The notes under the pieces are model-generated. The model made no database searches, had not been told where the DNA came from, and worked only from the letters and a program-made list of their open reading frames with translations. A stretch of DNA of 64,000 nucleotides from Streptomyces sp. DG2A-72 (GTDB lineage Bacteria; Actinomycetota; Actinomycetes; Streptomycetales; Streptomycetaceae), in assembly GCF_030499575.1 (NCBI RefSeq), contig NZ_JASTLC010000001.1, forward strand, positions 4,984,001-5,048,000. The letters run 5' to 3'. A program made the translations under genes and the position numbers. Numbering within the stretch: position 1 is the first letter of the stretch; each line of letters begins with the position of its first letter. Positions 53,187 through 63,579 of the stretch are shown here, piece after piece.

Positions 53187-54050
53187 ATGAACAGCGTTCC
53201 GCAGCACCTGCTGAGCGAGGACCGCCAGGAATACGAGCGGATCCTCGATGAGGCGCTGCGCTCCGCCCCACACCGCCCTGAACTGACCGCTGTCGGACAG
53301 CGGCTCAACCCCGAACAGCTGCGCACCATGGCTCTCAACGCCTCCGCACTCATCACCGCGGCGGCGGCCACCGAGTACCAGCACTACGTGAAGGTCCGCG
53401 AGGAACTGCGCCAGCCGGCGCCGTCCACCCCGTCGTCCGTCCGCGAATCCGGTTCCACGGAGCCGGCCGCGAACACGGTGGGGCTCGCCGCCACCATGGG
53501 CGAGGTCGCCGAGACCGCCGGCGCGGGCGCCGTCGCCGTCGCCGCGGTCCTGGCACCCGTCCTCGCCGGAACCGCAGCGGCGATCTTCCTGCTCGTGGGC
53601 TACATCCTGAAGATGCTGGACCCCGTGCCGGAGTTCGCCCAGACCATGCTGACCACCGGATGGGTGTTCGGCGCCGTGACCGCGATCGCGATCCTTGTCG
53701 CCGCAGTCGGGCTGCTGATCACCGCCCTGCGCAACAGGCCCTCGCTCGACACCGGCCCTTACGGCAAGCTGAGCGGGGAGGTGGCCAGGGCCAGGGAAGC
53801 CTGGCGCGAGGCCCTGCTGGAACGCGGCATCCTGCCGTTCCTGCGAGACGCACTGGCCGAACCCGGCGCCGCCGCGGCACTGCACCGTACGGCACCACAG
53901 GCGACCACCAGCCGCATCCCGCACCTCGGCTACAACCGCCCGGGCTTCAGCAGCCCCGACGACGGCCCCGCCCCGGGCCACCGCCCGAGCTTCAGCAGCC
54001 CGGACTACACCAGCCCGGACTTCGGAGGCCCGGAGCACCAGCCGGAGTAG
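53187..54050 (+). CDS. Membrane protein of unknown function
   Basis: Start ATG 53187 is preferred because the GGGGG upstream lies six bases away; ATG 53181 is adjacent to it. The 287-residue protein has an N-terminal coiled or helical segment (SVPQHLLSEDRQEYERILDEALRSAP), two hydrophobic segments at about 112-140 and 150-180, and a C-terminal tail with a repeated FSSPD motif. No family is recognised. Hydrophobicity and the spaced repeats suggest a membrane anchor with a cytoplasmic head. Confidence 0.72.
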   Translation: MNSVPQHLLSEDRQEYERILDEALRSAPHRPELTAVGQRLNPEQLRTMALNASALITAAAATEYQHYVKVREELRQPAPSTPSSVRESGSTEPAANTVGLAATMGEVAETAGAGAVAVAAVLAPVLAGTAAAIFLLVGYILKMLDPVPEFAQTMLTTGWVFGAVTAIAILVAAVGLLITALRNRPSLDTGPYGKLSGEVARAREAWREALLERGILPFLRDALAEPGAAAALHRTAPQATTSRIPHLGYNRPGFSSPDDGPAPGHRPSFSSPDYTSPDFGGPEHQPE

Positions 54051-54071
54051 CCCGCTCCGGCATGACGCCCC

Positions 54072-54107
54072 TCGGCTTGCGCCCCCACGGAGGGGAGCGC
54101 AAGCCGA
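54072..54107. terminator. Bidirectional hairpin terminator
   Basis: TCGGCTTGCGC (54072-54082) pairs with GCGCAAGCCGA (54097-54107) between the convergent membrane-protein and thiC genes. Confidence 0.75.
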
Positions 54108-54144
54108 ACACGGGGCTACGGACGGCCTGTTCCGGACGCCGACG

Positions 54145-56126
<1,982 letters not shown>

Positions 56127-56206
56127 TGTACAAAGGTGCCTACACGCTAGCGTCAATTCGGGCGCGCTGAACAGTGGGCCCCGGTCGTTCTTGCGATGAT
56201 CGGGCG

Positions 56207-57781
56207 GTGACCACGACACAACAGTCCCCGTACCCACCGCCCGAGCCGCCCCGCGGCCCCGGCTCCGGAAGCGGCCCCGCGAACGGCAACAGCCGTGGAA
56301 ACGGGCCTGTTTCCGGCGGCGGTCGCGAGACTGGAGCCGGAACCAGATCCGGCGACTGGCATGAGCACGGGCCCGCCTCCGACGCCGGACCCGACCAGAG
56401 TTCGGGTGCCGGTGGCGGCCACGATCACGGCGGCGGGAGCGGACACGGGCCCGGGGGCGGCGGCGGTGGCGGTGGCGGGCATGGCCACTCACACAGTCAC
56501 GGTCCGGCGGCGCCCGTCTCGCAGCACCTGCGCAAGATCATCGCGGCGATTCTCATCCCGTTCGCCGCGGCCGTGATCGTAGGGCTCGCAGTGCTGTGGC
56601 CCGGCGGAGCGCCGCCGCACGAGCGCACCGGGGTCGGCTTCGACCGGCAGACCCAACAAGCCACGGTCACCAAGGTGGTCGAGGTCAGTTGCAAGGACGT
56701 CAACGCCTCGGGTGAGACCCCCACCGGTGACACCTCCACCGCGGAGGGTTCCTCGGCGCAACAGCAGGCGAACGGCACCTGCAAGAAGGCGACGATCCGG
56801 GTCGACACGGGCAAGGACGAGGGCCGTACGTTCACCGAGATCGTGCAGCCGGACCAGTCGCGGCAGCTGCATGAGGGCCAGAAGGTCGTCGTCGCCTACG
56901 AGCCCTCCGCGCCCAAGGACTTGCAGTACTCGGTCACCGATGTGAACCGTCGTCTTCCGATGATGCTGCTCGCCGGGATCTTCGCCCTCGCCGTCGTGGT
57001 CGTCGGACGGTTGCGGGGTGTCATGGCACTGGTCGCGCTGGCCATCAGCTTCCTGGTGCTGAACTTCTTCATCCTGCCCGCCATCCTGCAGGGCTCGAAC
57101 CCGCTGGTCGTGGCGGTGATCGGGGCGAGCGCCATCATGCTGGTCGCCCTGTACCTGTGCCACGGCCTGTCCGCGAGAACCTCGGTGGCGGTGCTCGGCA
57201 CACTCATCTCGCTGTTGCTGATCGGCATCCTGGGCTCACTGTTCATCGACTGGGCCGCGCTCACCGGCAACACGGATGACAACACCGGTCTGATCCACGG
57301 CCTCTATCCGTCGATCGACATGAGTGGTCTGCTGCTCGCCGGCATCATCATCGGCTCGCTCGGTGTGCTCGACGACGTGACGGTCACGCAGACGTCTGCG
57401 GTCTGGGAGCTGCACGAGGCCAACCCGACGATGGGCTGGCGCGGGCTGTACCGCGCGGGCATCCGCATCGGCCGCGACCACATCGCATCGGTCGTCAACA
57501 CGCTCGTCCTCGCCTATGCGGGCGCCGCGCTGCCGCTGCTGCTGCTCTTCTCGATCGCGCAGAGCAGCGTCGGCACCGTCGCCAACAGCGAGTTGGTCGC
57601 GGAGGAGATCGTGCGCACGCTGGTGGGCTCGATCGGCCTGGTCGCGTCGGTGCCGGTCACCACCGCACTCGCGGCGCTGATGGTCTCGGCCGACCGCCAG
57701 GGAGGAGAGCAGGCCGCTCCGTCCGGGGCGACTGTCGCGGCTCCGACACGAGGCGGGAGGGGGCGGCGCCGCAAGCGGTGA
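56207..57781 (+). CDS. YibE/F-type multi-pass membrane protein
   Basis: Start GTG 56207 (MTTTQQSPYPPPEP) gives 524 residues. The N-terminal 110 residues are low-complexity, Gly/Pro/His-rich (GHGHSHSHG), a possible metal-binding tail. About eight membrane helices follow, with LMLLAGIFALAVVVVGRLRGVMALVALAIS and SLGVLDDVTVTQTSAVWELHEANP, as in YibE/F proteins. Function is unproven; the His-rich tail hints at metal handling. It is divergent from thiC. Confidence 0.85.
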   Translation: MTTTQQSPYPPPEPPRGPGSGSGPANGNSRGNGPVSGGGRETGAGTRSGDWHEHGPASDAGPDQSSGAGGGHDHGGGSGHGPGGGGGGGGGHGHSHSHGPAAPVSQHLRKIIAAILIPFAAAVIVGLAVLWPGGAPPHERTGVGFDRQTQQATVTKVVEVSCKDVNASGETPTGDTSTAEGSSAQQQANGTCKKATIRVDTGKDEGRTFTEIVQPDQSRQLHEGQKVVVAYEPSAPKDLQYSVTDVNRRLPMMLLAGIFALAVVVVGRLRGVMALVALAISFLVLNFFILPAILQGSNPLVVAVIGASAIMLVALYLCHGLSARTSVAVLGTLISLLLIGILGSLFIDWAALTGNTDDNTGLIHGLYPSIDMSGLLLAGIIIGSLGVLDDVTVTQTSAVWELHEANPTMGWRGLYRAGIRIGRDHIASVVNTLVLAYAGAALPLLLLFSIAQSSVGTVANSELVAEEIVRTLVGSIGLVASVPVTTALAALMVSADRQGGEQAAPSGATVAAPTRGGRGRRRKR

Positions 57782-57920
57782 GGGGAGCGGCCACCGGGAG
57801 CCGGTCACCACCGGCGACTACTGAGCCCGCAATCGCTCGCCCCGACCCGCCTCGCAAAAGCGTTCCTGCACGGCCGTACAACCCCGGCGAACCGGTGCAT
57901 AATCGCTCCCCCCGCACCCT

Positions 57921-58358
57921 TCACCCCGCGCTCTGCTCCTCCGCCAGGATGCGGTCCAGCGCCTCGTCGAGGTGGGCGTCGAAGTCGGCGAGGGCGCCCT
58001 CCTGGCCCAGCGGCACCAGCTTGTCGGTGCGGTCGAGAAAGGCCACGAGCGGTGCCGCCGAGGAACGGAACACGGCCTGGTCGCCCCCGACCTGAAGCCG
58101 GATCAGGACGTCGCCGAGCGTGTCGTGTTCGGCGGGCGAGACACGAACGTCCCCCTCTCCGCACGGCCGGCCCACCCCGTCGATCAACAGCTCCCGCCCG
58201 AACGCCCAGGTCACGGGGGCGTCACCGGGCAGATGGAACGTCAGCCGCACGGCATAGGGATCATCGGTCTCGTAGCGCAACTCCACCGGGATACGGAAGG
58301 AGAGCTCCTCGGACACGAGAAAGCTCATCATGACCTCTGCCTGTACGGACTCGCGCAT
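57921..58358 (-). CDS. ssgA: Sporulation-specific cell division activator SsgA
   Basis: A 145-residue SsgA-like protein. The start at ATG 58358 gives MRESVQAEVMMSFLVSEELSF, the family start. The core FRIPVELRYETDDPYAVRLTFHLPGDAPVTWAFGRELL and VAFLDRTDKLVPLGQE are SsgA hallmarks. SsgA localises SsgB/FtsZ for sporulation septation in aerial hyphae. It stands directly downstream of ssgR, its activator, on the same strand. Confidence 0.95.
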   Translation of the reverse strand: MRESVQAEVMMSFLVSEELSFRIPVELRYETDDPYAVRLTFHLPGDAPVTWAFGRELLIDGVGRPCGEGDVRVSPAEHDTLGDVLIRLQVGGDQAVFRSSAAPLVAFLDRTDKLVPLGQEGALADFDAHLDEALDRILAEEQSAG

Positions 58359-58456
58359 CGCCTGTCCCGTCATTTGCCATCGTCCGGCCGGGTATGGACC
58401 CCCGGCACTGAAGGCATCTTGCTGAACGTACACGACAGATCACAAGGAGTGAGTTT

Positions 58457-59359
58457 TCAGATGCTGATAGAGATCGCCAGCGAGCCCAGGAGCCGCTCGA
58501 TCTCACCCTGCAACTGACGCACCGCGGGCAGCAGCCGATCGGCTTGATGGGAGGGCAGCGAGATGGCCATCGTCGCGGCCGTGGTGCCCACGGTGATCGG
58601 AATCGCCGCGCACACGGTCCCCAGCGCGTACTCCTGTCGCTCCGTCACCGGCTGCGTCCGCCGCGTCCGTTCCAGCCGCCGTAGCAGCGCGTGGTCGTCC
58701 CGCACGGTGTACGGGGTGATGGACTGCACGGGATAGCGATCGAGATGGTCGCGGCGGGCGTCCTCGTCAAGTTGGGACAGCAGGCACTGCCCGATGGCGT
58801 GCGCATGCCCGGTCTCGCGGAAGTCGGCCCACTCCTCGACCGCCGGATTGCCCGGGGTATCGGAGACACACATGACTTCGATCTCGCCGTCCTGGTACAT
58901 CGCGTAGTACACGGGTACGCCGATGGCGTCGCGCCAGGTCGCGAGTGTCTCGACGACCATGCTGCGACGTTTCTGCCGGGCACCGCTGCTGCTCAGCCGC
59001 TCAGCGGCCTCCCCGAGGAAGAACAGCCCTTTGTCACGGCGCAGATAGCCCTCGTGTACGAGGGTGCGCAGCAGGTGGTATGCCGTGGGCAGCGCCAGGC
59101 CGGTCTCGCGGGCCAGCTGCTTGGCGGGGGCGCCGTGCGCATGCTCGGCGACCGATTCGAGGAGGCGCATGGCGCGCTGAACGGATCCGATGAGCGTCGC
59201 GGAGTGCGGCTGCTCCTCAGGGGCCGCTGTCTGCTGCCGGGGCTGTCGCTCCCGGGGGCCGGGCTGTTCCGGGGGTCTGATGCGGGTGCCCGGAGGCAGG
59301 ACGGCTGTGGTGGGGGCGTGGGGGTGGGGGTCTGCCGGTGCGGTGTCAGCCGTGGCCAA
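58457..59359 (-). CDS. ssgR: IclR-family activator of ssgA (SsgR)
   Basis: A 300-residue IclR-type protein. TTG 59359 preceded by GGGAG six bases away is the likely start; the N-terminal 55 residues are Pro-rich and may be spurious in part. The helix-turn-helix is SVQRAMRLLESVAEHAHGAPAKQLARETGLALPTAYHLLRTLVHEGYL. The C-terminal ligand domain follows. SsgR activates ssgA during development; here it lies 98 bases upstream of ssgA. Confidence 0.9.
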   Translation of the reverse strand: MATADTAPADPHPHAPTTAVLPPGTRIRPPEQPGPRERQPRQQTAAPEEQPHSATLIGSVQRAMRLLESVAEHAHGAPAKQLARETGLALPTAYHLLRTLVHEGYLRRDKGLFFLGEAAERLSSSGARQKRRSMVVETLATWRDAIGVPVYYAMYQDGEIEVMCVSDTPGNPAVEEWADFRETGHAHAIGQCLLSQLDEDARRDHLDRYPVQSITPYTVRDDHALLRRLERTRRTQPVTERQEYALGTVCAAIPITVGTTAATMAISLPSHQADRLLPAVRQLQGEIERLLGSLAISISI

Positions 59360-59559
59360 GGGTCACTCCCGATGCGAGGGGGCAGCCCGTGCGGGGGGAA
59401 CACGGGAGGGGGTGTGCGCCGCTCGCGGGGTTCGTACGCCCCGCGTCGAATTCCGGACTTTAACCGTGTGCCACCGCTCACAGTCGGCCCGTCCGGAAAA
59501 CTTCCCTCGCCCGAGGGAACCGGTGATTCCTGTTACCGCTCACCGGCTCCCCGCGGTGC

Positions 59560-59772
59560 TCACCAGTCGCTGCGTGAGGACGAGCTCGAAGTGAACTTCC
59601 GTACGACGTAGATGAGTCCGCCGACCAGTGCCACGAAGACCAGCAGCTTGAACAGCAGCCCGATGACGAAGCCGACGACGCTGGCTATCAGCCCGCCGAA
59701 CACGACCAGGGCGATGACAGGCACCGCGATCCACTTCACCCACCACGGCAGTCCCGTGAAGATCTCTCGCAT
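59560..59772 (-). CDS. Small membrane protein, DUF5326 type
   Basis: A 70-residue protein with two adjacent hydrophobic segments (WIAVPVIALVVFGGLIASVVGF and GLLFKLLVFVALVGGLIYVV) and a Ser-rich tail. MREIFTGLPWWVKW is the family start in Streptomyces. No function is known. Confidence 0.85.
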   Translation of the reverse strand: MREIFTGLPWWVKWIAVPVIALVVFGGLIASVVGFVIGLLFKLLVFVALVGGLIYVVRKFTSSSSSRSDW

Positions 59773-59951
59773 CGCCCTTGTCCTTACTTTCCGCCCGTCG
59801 CTGTGCCGGGTCCGTCGATGTCCGGCCCTGTTCGGTACCGGATCCTTCTGATGTCCTGCACTCGATGCTAGGGCCGCGAGGGGGCGCAGCGGGGGCCTCG
59901 CAGCCCTTGTCCTCCCCTGATCGATCCCCTAGGGAATCCCGGGGTGCCAGG

Positions 59952-60269
59952 TCAGCTCTCGGGCGGAGAGAACACCACCAGCACCCGAAGGTCCTCGCTG
60001 ATGTGGTGGAACTTGTGGGCGACACCGGCCGGCACGTACACCACGCTGCCACGCGCCACCTGCGTGGTCTCCAGGCCGACGGTGATCGCGGCGCGGCCGC
60101 TCACAATGAAGTAGACCTCGTCCTGGTTGTGCGGCTTCTGTGGATCATGCTCGCCGGCGTTGAGCGCGTACAGGCCGACCGACATGTTCCGCTCCCGCAG
60201 AAACTGCAGGTAGGCGCCCTCATTGGCGGCGCGCTCCGCCTCCAGTTCATCCAGCCGGAATGCCTTCAT
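59952..60269 (-). CDS. Small cupin-fold protein
   Basis: A 105-residue single cupin domain (MKAFRLDELEAERAANEG start). It has the two metal-binding motifs: PHNQDEVYFIVSGRAAITVG (first, with G and H) and VYVPAGVAHKFHHI (second, His). Metal-dependent dioxygenase, isomerase or sensor roles are possible. It is divergent from the holin-like gene, 60 bases apart. Confidence 0.87.
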   Translation of the reverse strand: MKAFRLDELEAERAANEGAYLQFLRERNMSVGLYALNAGEHDPQKPHNQDEVYFIVSGRAAITVGLETTQVARGSVVYVPAGVAHKFHHISEDLRVLVVFSPPES

Positions 60270-60329
60270 CGCCCTCGTCCGCCCTTGTCCCACTGCTAGT
60301 AACCGATCTCGTCTGCCACGATCAGACAC

Positions 60330-60710
60330 ATGAAGAATTTCGTAGTCAAGACGATCGCCAACGCGGGCGCCCTGGCGGTCGCCGTATGGCTGCTCGACAA
60401 GATCACCCTGACCGGGGACAGCACGGGCAAGAAGATCTGGACGCTCATCCTCGTCGCCCTGGTCTTCGGCCTGGTGAACTTCCTGGTCAAGCCCGTTGTG
60501 AAGCTGTTCAGCCTGCCTCTGCTCATCCTGACGCTCGGCCTGTTCACCCTGGTCGTCAACGCGCTGATGCTGCTGCTCACCTCCTGGCTCGCCGACAAGC
60601 TCGATCTGAGCTTCCACGTCGAAGGCTTCTGGACCGCGGTCCTGGGCGGCCTGATCATCTCGGTCGTGTCCTGGGCACTCCACGTGGTCCTGCCCGACGG
60701 CAAGGACTGA
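60330..60710 (+). CDS. Phage holin family 4-like membrane protein
   Basis: A 126-residue protein starting at ATG 60330. Four hydrophobic segments with VALVFGLVNFLVKPVVKLFSLPLLILTLGLFTLVVNALMLLL fit the DUF/holin_4_2 family. Chromosomal copies are common in actinobacteria and probably not phage lysis genes. It lies 7 bases before ptpA and may be co-transcribed. Confidence 0.85.
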   Translation: MKNFVVKTIANAGALAVAVWLLDKITLTGDSTGKKIWTLILVALVFGLVNFLVKPVVKLFSLPLLILTLGLFTLVVNALMLLLTSWLADKLDLSFHVEGFWTAVLGGLIISVVSWALHVVLPDGKD

Positions 60711-60717
60711 GTACGGC

Positions 60718-61209
60718 ATGCCCTACCGCGTCTGCTTCGTCTGCACCGGCAACATCTGCCGCTCCCCGATGGCCGAGTCCGTCTTCCACGCGCGCGTGGC
60801 GGAGGCAGGGCTGGACGAACTCGTCGAGGTCGACAGCGCCGGCACGGGCGGCTGGCACGAGGGCGACGGAGCCGACCCGCGCACCGTAGCCGTACTCACG
60901 GAGCACGGCTACGCCGGCGAGCACACGGCCCGCCAGTTCCAGGCGTCCTGGTTCTCCCGCCTCGACCTCGTCATCGCCCTCGACACCGGCCACCTCAAGG
61001 CCCTGCGCCGCCTCGCGCCCACCGAGCAGGACGCGGAGAAGGTGCGGCTGCTGCGCTCGTACGACACCGCTGCGGGCCACGACGTCGACGTCCCGGACCC
61101 GTACTACGGGGGGATGGACGGCTTCGAGGAGTGTCTTGAGATGGTGGAGGCAGCGAGCGTGGGGCTGCTCGCCGCGGTCCGCGAGCAGGTGGAGGGAGAG
61201 GTGGCATGA
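60718..61209 (+). CDS. ptpA: Low-molecular-weight protein tyrosine phosphatase
   Basis: A 163-residue phosphatase. The P-loop is Cys9-TGNIC-Arg15-Ser (VCTGNICRSPMAE) and the general acid Asp127 is in VPDPYYGG. It dephosphorylates tyrosine on proteins. In S. coelicolor PtpA affects antibiotic production when overexpressed, as I recall. The stop overlaps the next start by four bases. Confidence 0.95.
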   Translation: MPYRVCFVCTGNICRSPMAESVFHARVAEAGLDELVEVDSAGTGGWHEGDGADPRTVAVLTEHGYAGEHTARQFQASWFSRLDLVIALDTGHLKALRRLAPTEQDAEKVRLLRSYDTAAGHDVDVPDPYYGGMDGFEECLEMVEAASVGLLAAVREQVEGEVA

Positions 61210-62360
61210 GCGATTCCGCGACGGACAAGAGCGGTCCGGGCACCGGCGAGGGCACGCGCGCAGTGCGGGCCGGCCTCCCTGAGCCGGTCAAGTACGAGCC
61301 GACGCTGCCCGGTCCTGTCTTCGCCGCGCACTACCATCTGCCGGGCGACCCGACGGGCCCGTACAACTACGGCCGCGACGAGAACCCGACGTGGACGCAT
61401 CTGGAGCGCGCGATCGGCGAGCTGGAGGCTCCCGGGCAGGACGGCATCGAGACGCTGGTCTTCGCCTCCGGCATGGCCGCCATCTCCTCCGTCGTCTTCT
61501 CCCAGCTGCGCTCCGGCGACACGGTCGTCCTGCCCAGCGACGGCTACCAGGCGCTGCCGCTGTTGCGCACGCAACTCGAGTCCTACGGCATCGAGGTGCG
61601 CACCGCTCCCACCGGAGGCGACGCCCAACTGGACGTTCTCGACGGCGCCAGGCTGCTGTGGATCGAGACCCCGTCGAACCCCGGGCTGGACGTGTGCGAC
61701 ATCCGGCGGCTCGCCGAGGCGGCACACGCGCGTGGCGCCCTCGTCGCCGTCGACAACACGCTCGCGACGCCGCTCGGGCAGCGTCCGCTGGAGCTGGGCG
61801 CCGACTTCTCCGTGGCCAGCGGCACCAAGCAGCTCACCGGGCACGGAGACGTCCTCCTGGGCTACGTCGTCGGCCGCGACGCAGAGGCCATGGCGGCCGT
61901 ACGCCGTTGGCGCAAGATCGTCGGGGCGATCCCGGGGCCCATGGAGGCCTGGCTCGCGCACCGTTCCGTCGCGACGCTCCAGCTGCGGGTGGACCGGCAG
62001 AACGCCACTGCCCTCGCGGTCGCCGAAGCGCTGCGCGACTGGCCCGAGGAGCTCGGGGTGCGCTACCCGGGACTGATGAGCGACCCCTCGTACAAGATCG
62101 CCTCACAGCAGATGCATCGCTATGGGTGCGTCGTCTCCTTCTCGCTGCCCACGCGCGCGCGTGCCGACCGTTTTCTCGACGCCCTGCGGCTCGTCGACGA
62201 CGCGACGAGTTTCGGCGGGGTGCGCTCCACGGCCGAGCGCCGCGGACGCTGGGGTGGGGATGCGGTGCCGGAGGGCTTCATCCGCTTCTCCGTCGGCGCG
62301 GAGGATCCCGAGGACCTGGTGGCCGATGTGCTGCGCGCGCTCGACGAGTCGGCCGGCTGA
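61206..62360 (+). CDS. Cys/Met-metabolism PLP-dependent enzyme (cystathionine lyase/synthase type)
   Basis: A 384-residue fold-type I enzyme with Schiff-base Lys208 in SGTKQLTGHGDVLLGYV. It also has YGRDENPTWTHLERAIGELE, FASGMAAISSVVFSQL and IETPSNPGLDVCDI. The reaction (gamma- or beta-elimination, or condensation) cannot be fixed. It is coupled to ptpA. A 14-bp hairpin terminator follows. Confidence 0.92.
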   Translation: MSDSATDKSGPGTGEGTRAVRAGLPEPVKYEPTLPGPVFAAHYHLPGDPTGPYNYGRDENPTWTHLERAIGELEAPGQDGIETLVFASGMAAISSVVFSQLRSGDTVVLPSDGYQALPLLRTQLESYGIEVRTAPTGGDAQLDVLDGARLLWIETPSNPGLDVCDIRRLAEAAHARGALVAVDNTLATPLGQRPLELGADFSVASGTKQLTGHGDVLLGYVVGRDAEAMAAVRRWRKIVGAIPGPMEAWLAHRSVATLQLRVDRQNATALAVAEALRDWPEELGVRYPGLMSDPSYKIASQQMHRYGCVVSFSLPTRARADRFLDALRLVDDATSFGGVRSTAERRGRWGGDAVPEGFIRFSVGAEDPEDLVADVLRALDESAG

Positions 62361-62400
62361 CCGTTCGCACCGGCCCGGACGGGGTCCGGATACGGACAAC

Positions 62401-62438
62401 GGACGGTCCGAGCCTCCCCCTCGTGGCTCGGACCGTCC
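62401..62438 (+). terminator. Strong hairpin terminator
   Basis: GGACGGTCCGAGCC (62401-62414) pairs perfectly with GGCTCGGACCGTCC (62425-62438), 14 bp, 41 bases after the PLP-enzyme stop. Confidence 0.85.
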
Positions 62439-62585
62439 CCGGTTCCACGCGCGAAGAACCGCGCGAACAAGGCTAGTTGACTCTGTGTCAGTGTCCAATC
62501 ACAGTAGCGACAGCGACCTATCGACTTATTTATAGTTGGGCGCGACCGGGGGGTCAGGGGAAAGCAAAGAAGGGGAGGGTGCGCC

Positions 62586-63491
62586 ATGGATCTGGCCTTG
62601 CTGCGCACCTTTGTGACCGTGCACAGGGCCGGCTCCTTCACCCGCGCCGCCGCGCTGCTCGGACTGTCGCAGCCGGCCGTCACCTCCCAGATCCGCACCC
62701 TGGAGCGGCAGCTGGGCCGCCCCCTGTTCCTGCGGCAGGCGCGCGGTGTGACGCCGACGACCATCGGCGACGAGCTTGCCCACAAGGCCGCGCCGCATCT
62801 CGACGCGCTGGTCGAGATCGCCGAGACGGGGATCGACGACGAGTCCTCCTTACGCACCCTGCATCTCGCCGGACCCCCCGAGTTCACCGCCGAGCGAGCG
62901 CTGCCCGTGCTCACCGAGCTGACCGGCGAAGACGGCCAGGGCTTCGCGCTGCGCGCCTCCTTCGGGAATGCCGAGGAAACCTTGGAGGGGCTCGCCGCCG
63001 GGCATCACGATCTGGCCATCAGTACGGCACGTCCACGCGGTGCCCTGCTCACGGCGACTGCGCTCTGCGACGAAGAGCACGTCCTGGTCGCCGCCCCGCG
63101 CTGGGCCAAGCAGATCGACTCCGGGAAGCTGCGCCGCATGGGGGCGCCCGTCCTGGAGAACCTTCCTGTCGTCGAGGTGCACGAGTCACTGCCCTTCGTC
63201 TCCCGCTACTGGGCCTCCGTCTTCGACTCCCGCCCGGCGGCCTCCGGCGCCGTCATCGTTCCCGATCTGCGTGCGGTGCTTGCCTGCGCGTCCGCGGGCG
63301 CCGGGCTCGCGGTGCTGCCTCGCTATCTCTGTGCGCTCGCTCTGGAACGCGGGGAGGTCGTGACCCTGCATGAGCCCGCAGTCCCGCCGCTGCGGACGTA
63401 CTTCCTGGTGGTGCGTACCGGCACGCTGGCGATGCCGCACATCGCACGGGCCCATGAGTGGCTGCAACAGGCCGCCACGGACTGGTGTTGA
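62586..63491 (+). CDS. LysR-family transcriptional regulator with a TTA codon
   Basis: A 301-residue LysR protein from ATG 62586 with GGGAGGG upstream. The helix-turn-helix is LALLRTFVTVHRAGSFTRAAALLGLSQPAVTSQIRTLERQLGRPLF. The ligand domain follows. Leu89 is encoded by TTA (62850-62852), indicating bldA dependence. An AT-rich stretch (CGACTTATTTATAGTTGG, 62519-62536) upstream is a probable promoter. No divergent target gene is next to it. Confidence 0.92.
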   Translation: MDLALLRTFVTVHRAGSFTRAAALLGLSQPAVTSQIRTLERQLGRPLFLRQARGVTPTTIGDELAHKAAPHLDALVEIAETGIDDESSLRTLHLAGPPEFTAERALPVLTELTGEDGQGFALRASFGNAEETLEGLAAGHHDLAISTARPRGALLTATALCDEEHVLVAAPRWAKQIDSGKLRRMGAPVLENLPVVEVHESLPFVSRYWASVFDSRPAASGAVIVPDLRAVLACASAGAGLAVLPRYLCALALERGEVVTLHEPAVPPLRTYFLVVRTGTLAMPHIARAHEWLQQAATDWC

Positions 63492-63544
63492 GACGCCGAC
63501 CACGCGGCATCACGCCCCGAGCCCATGCGATGACATGCCGCGAT

Positions 63545-63558
63545 GTTTCACGTGGAAC
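63545..63558. other. parS-like site, one mismatch
   Basis: GTTTCACGTGGAAC, the reverse form of the variant at 47583 and 56060, just before the NUDIX gene. Confidence 0.65.
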
Positions 63559-63579
63559 ATGGCGGGCCACATTTCTCCC

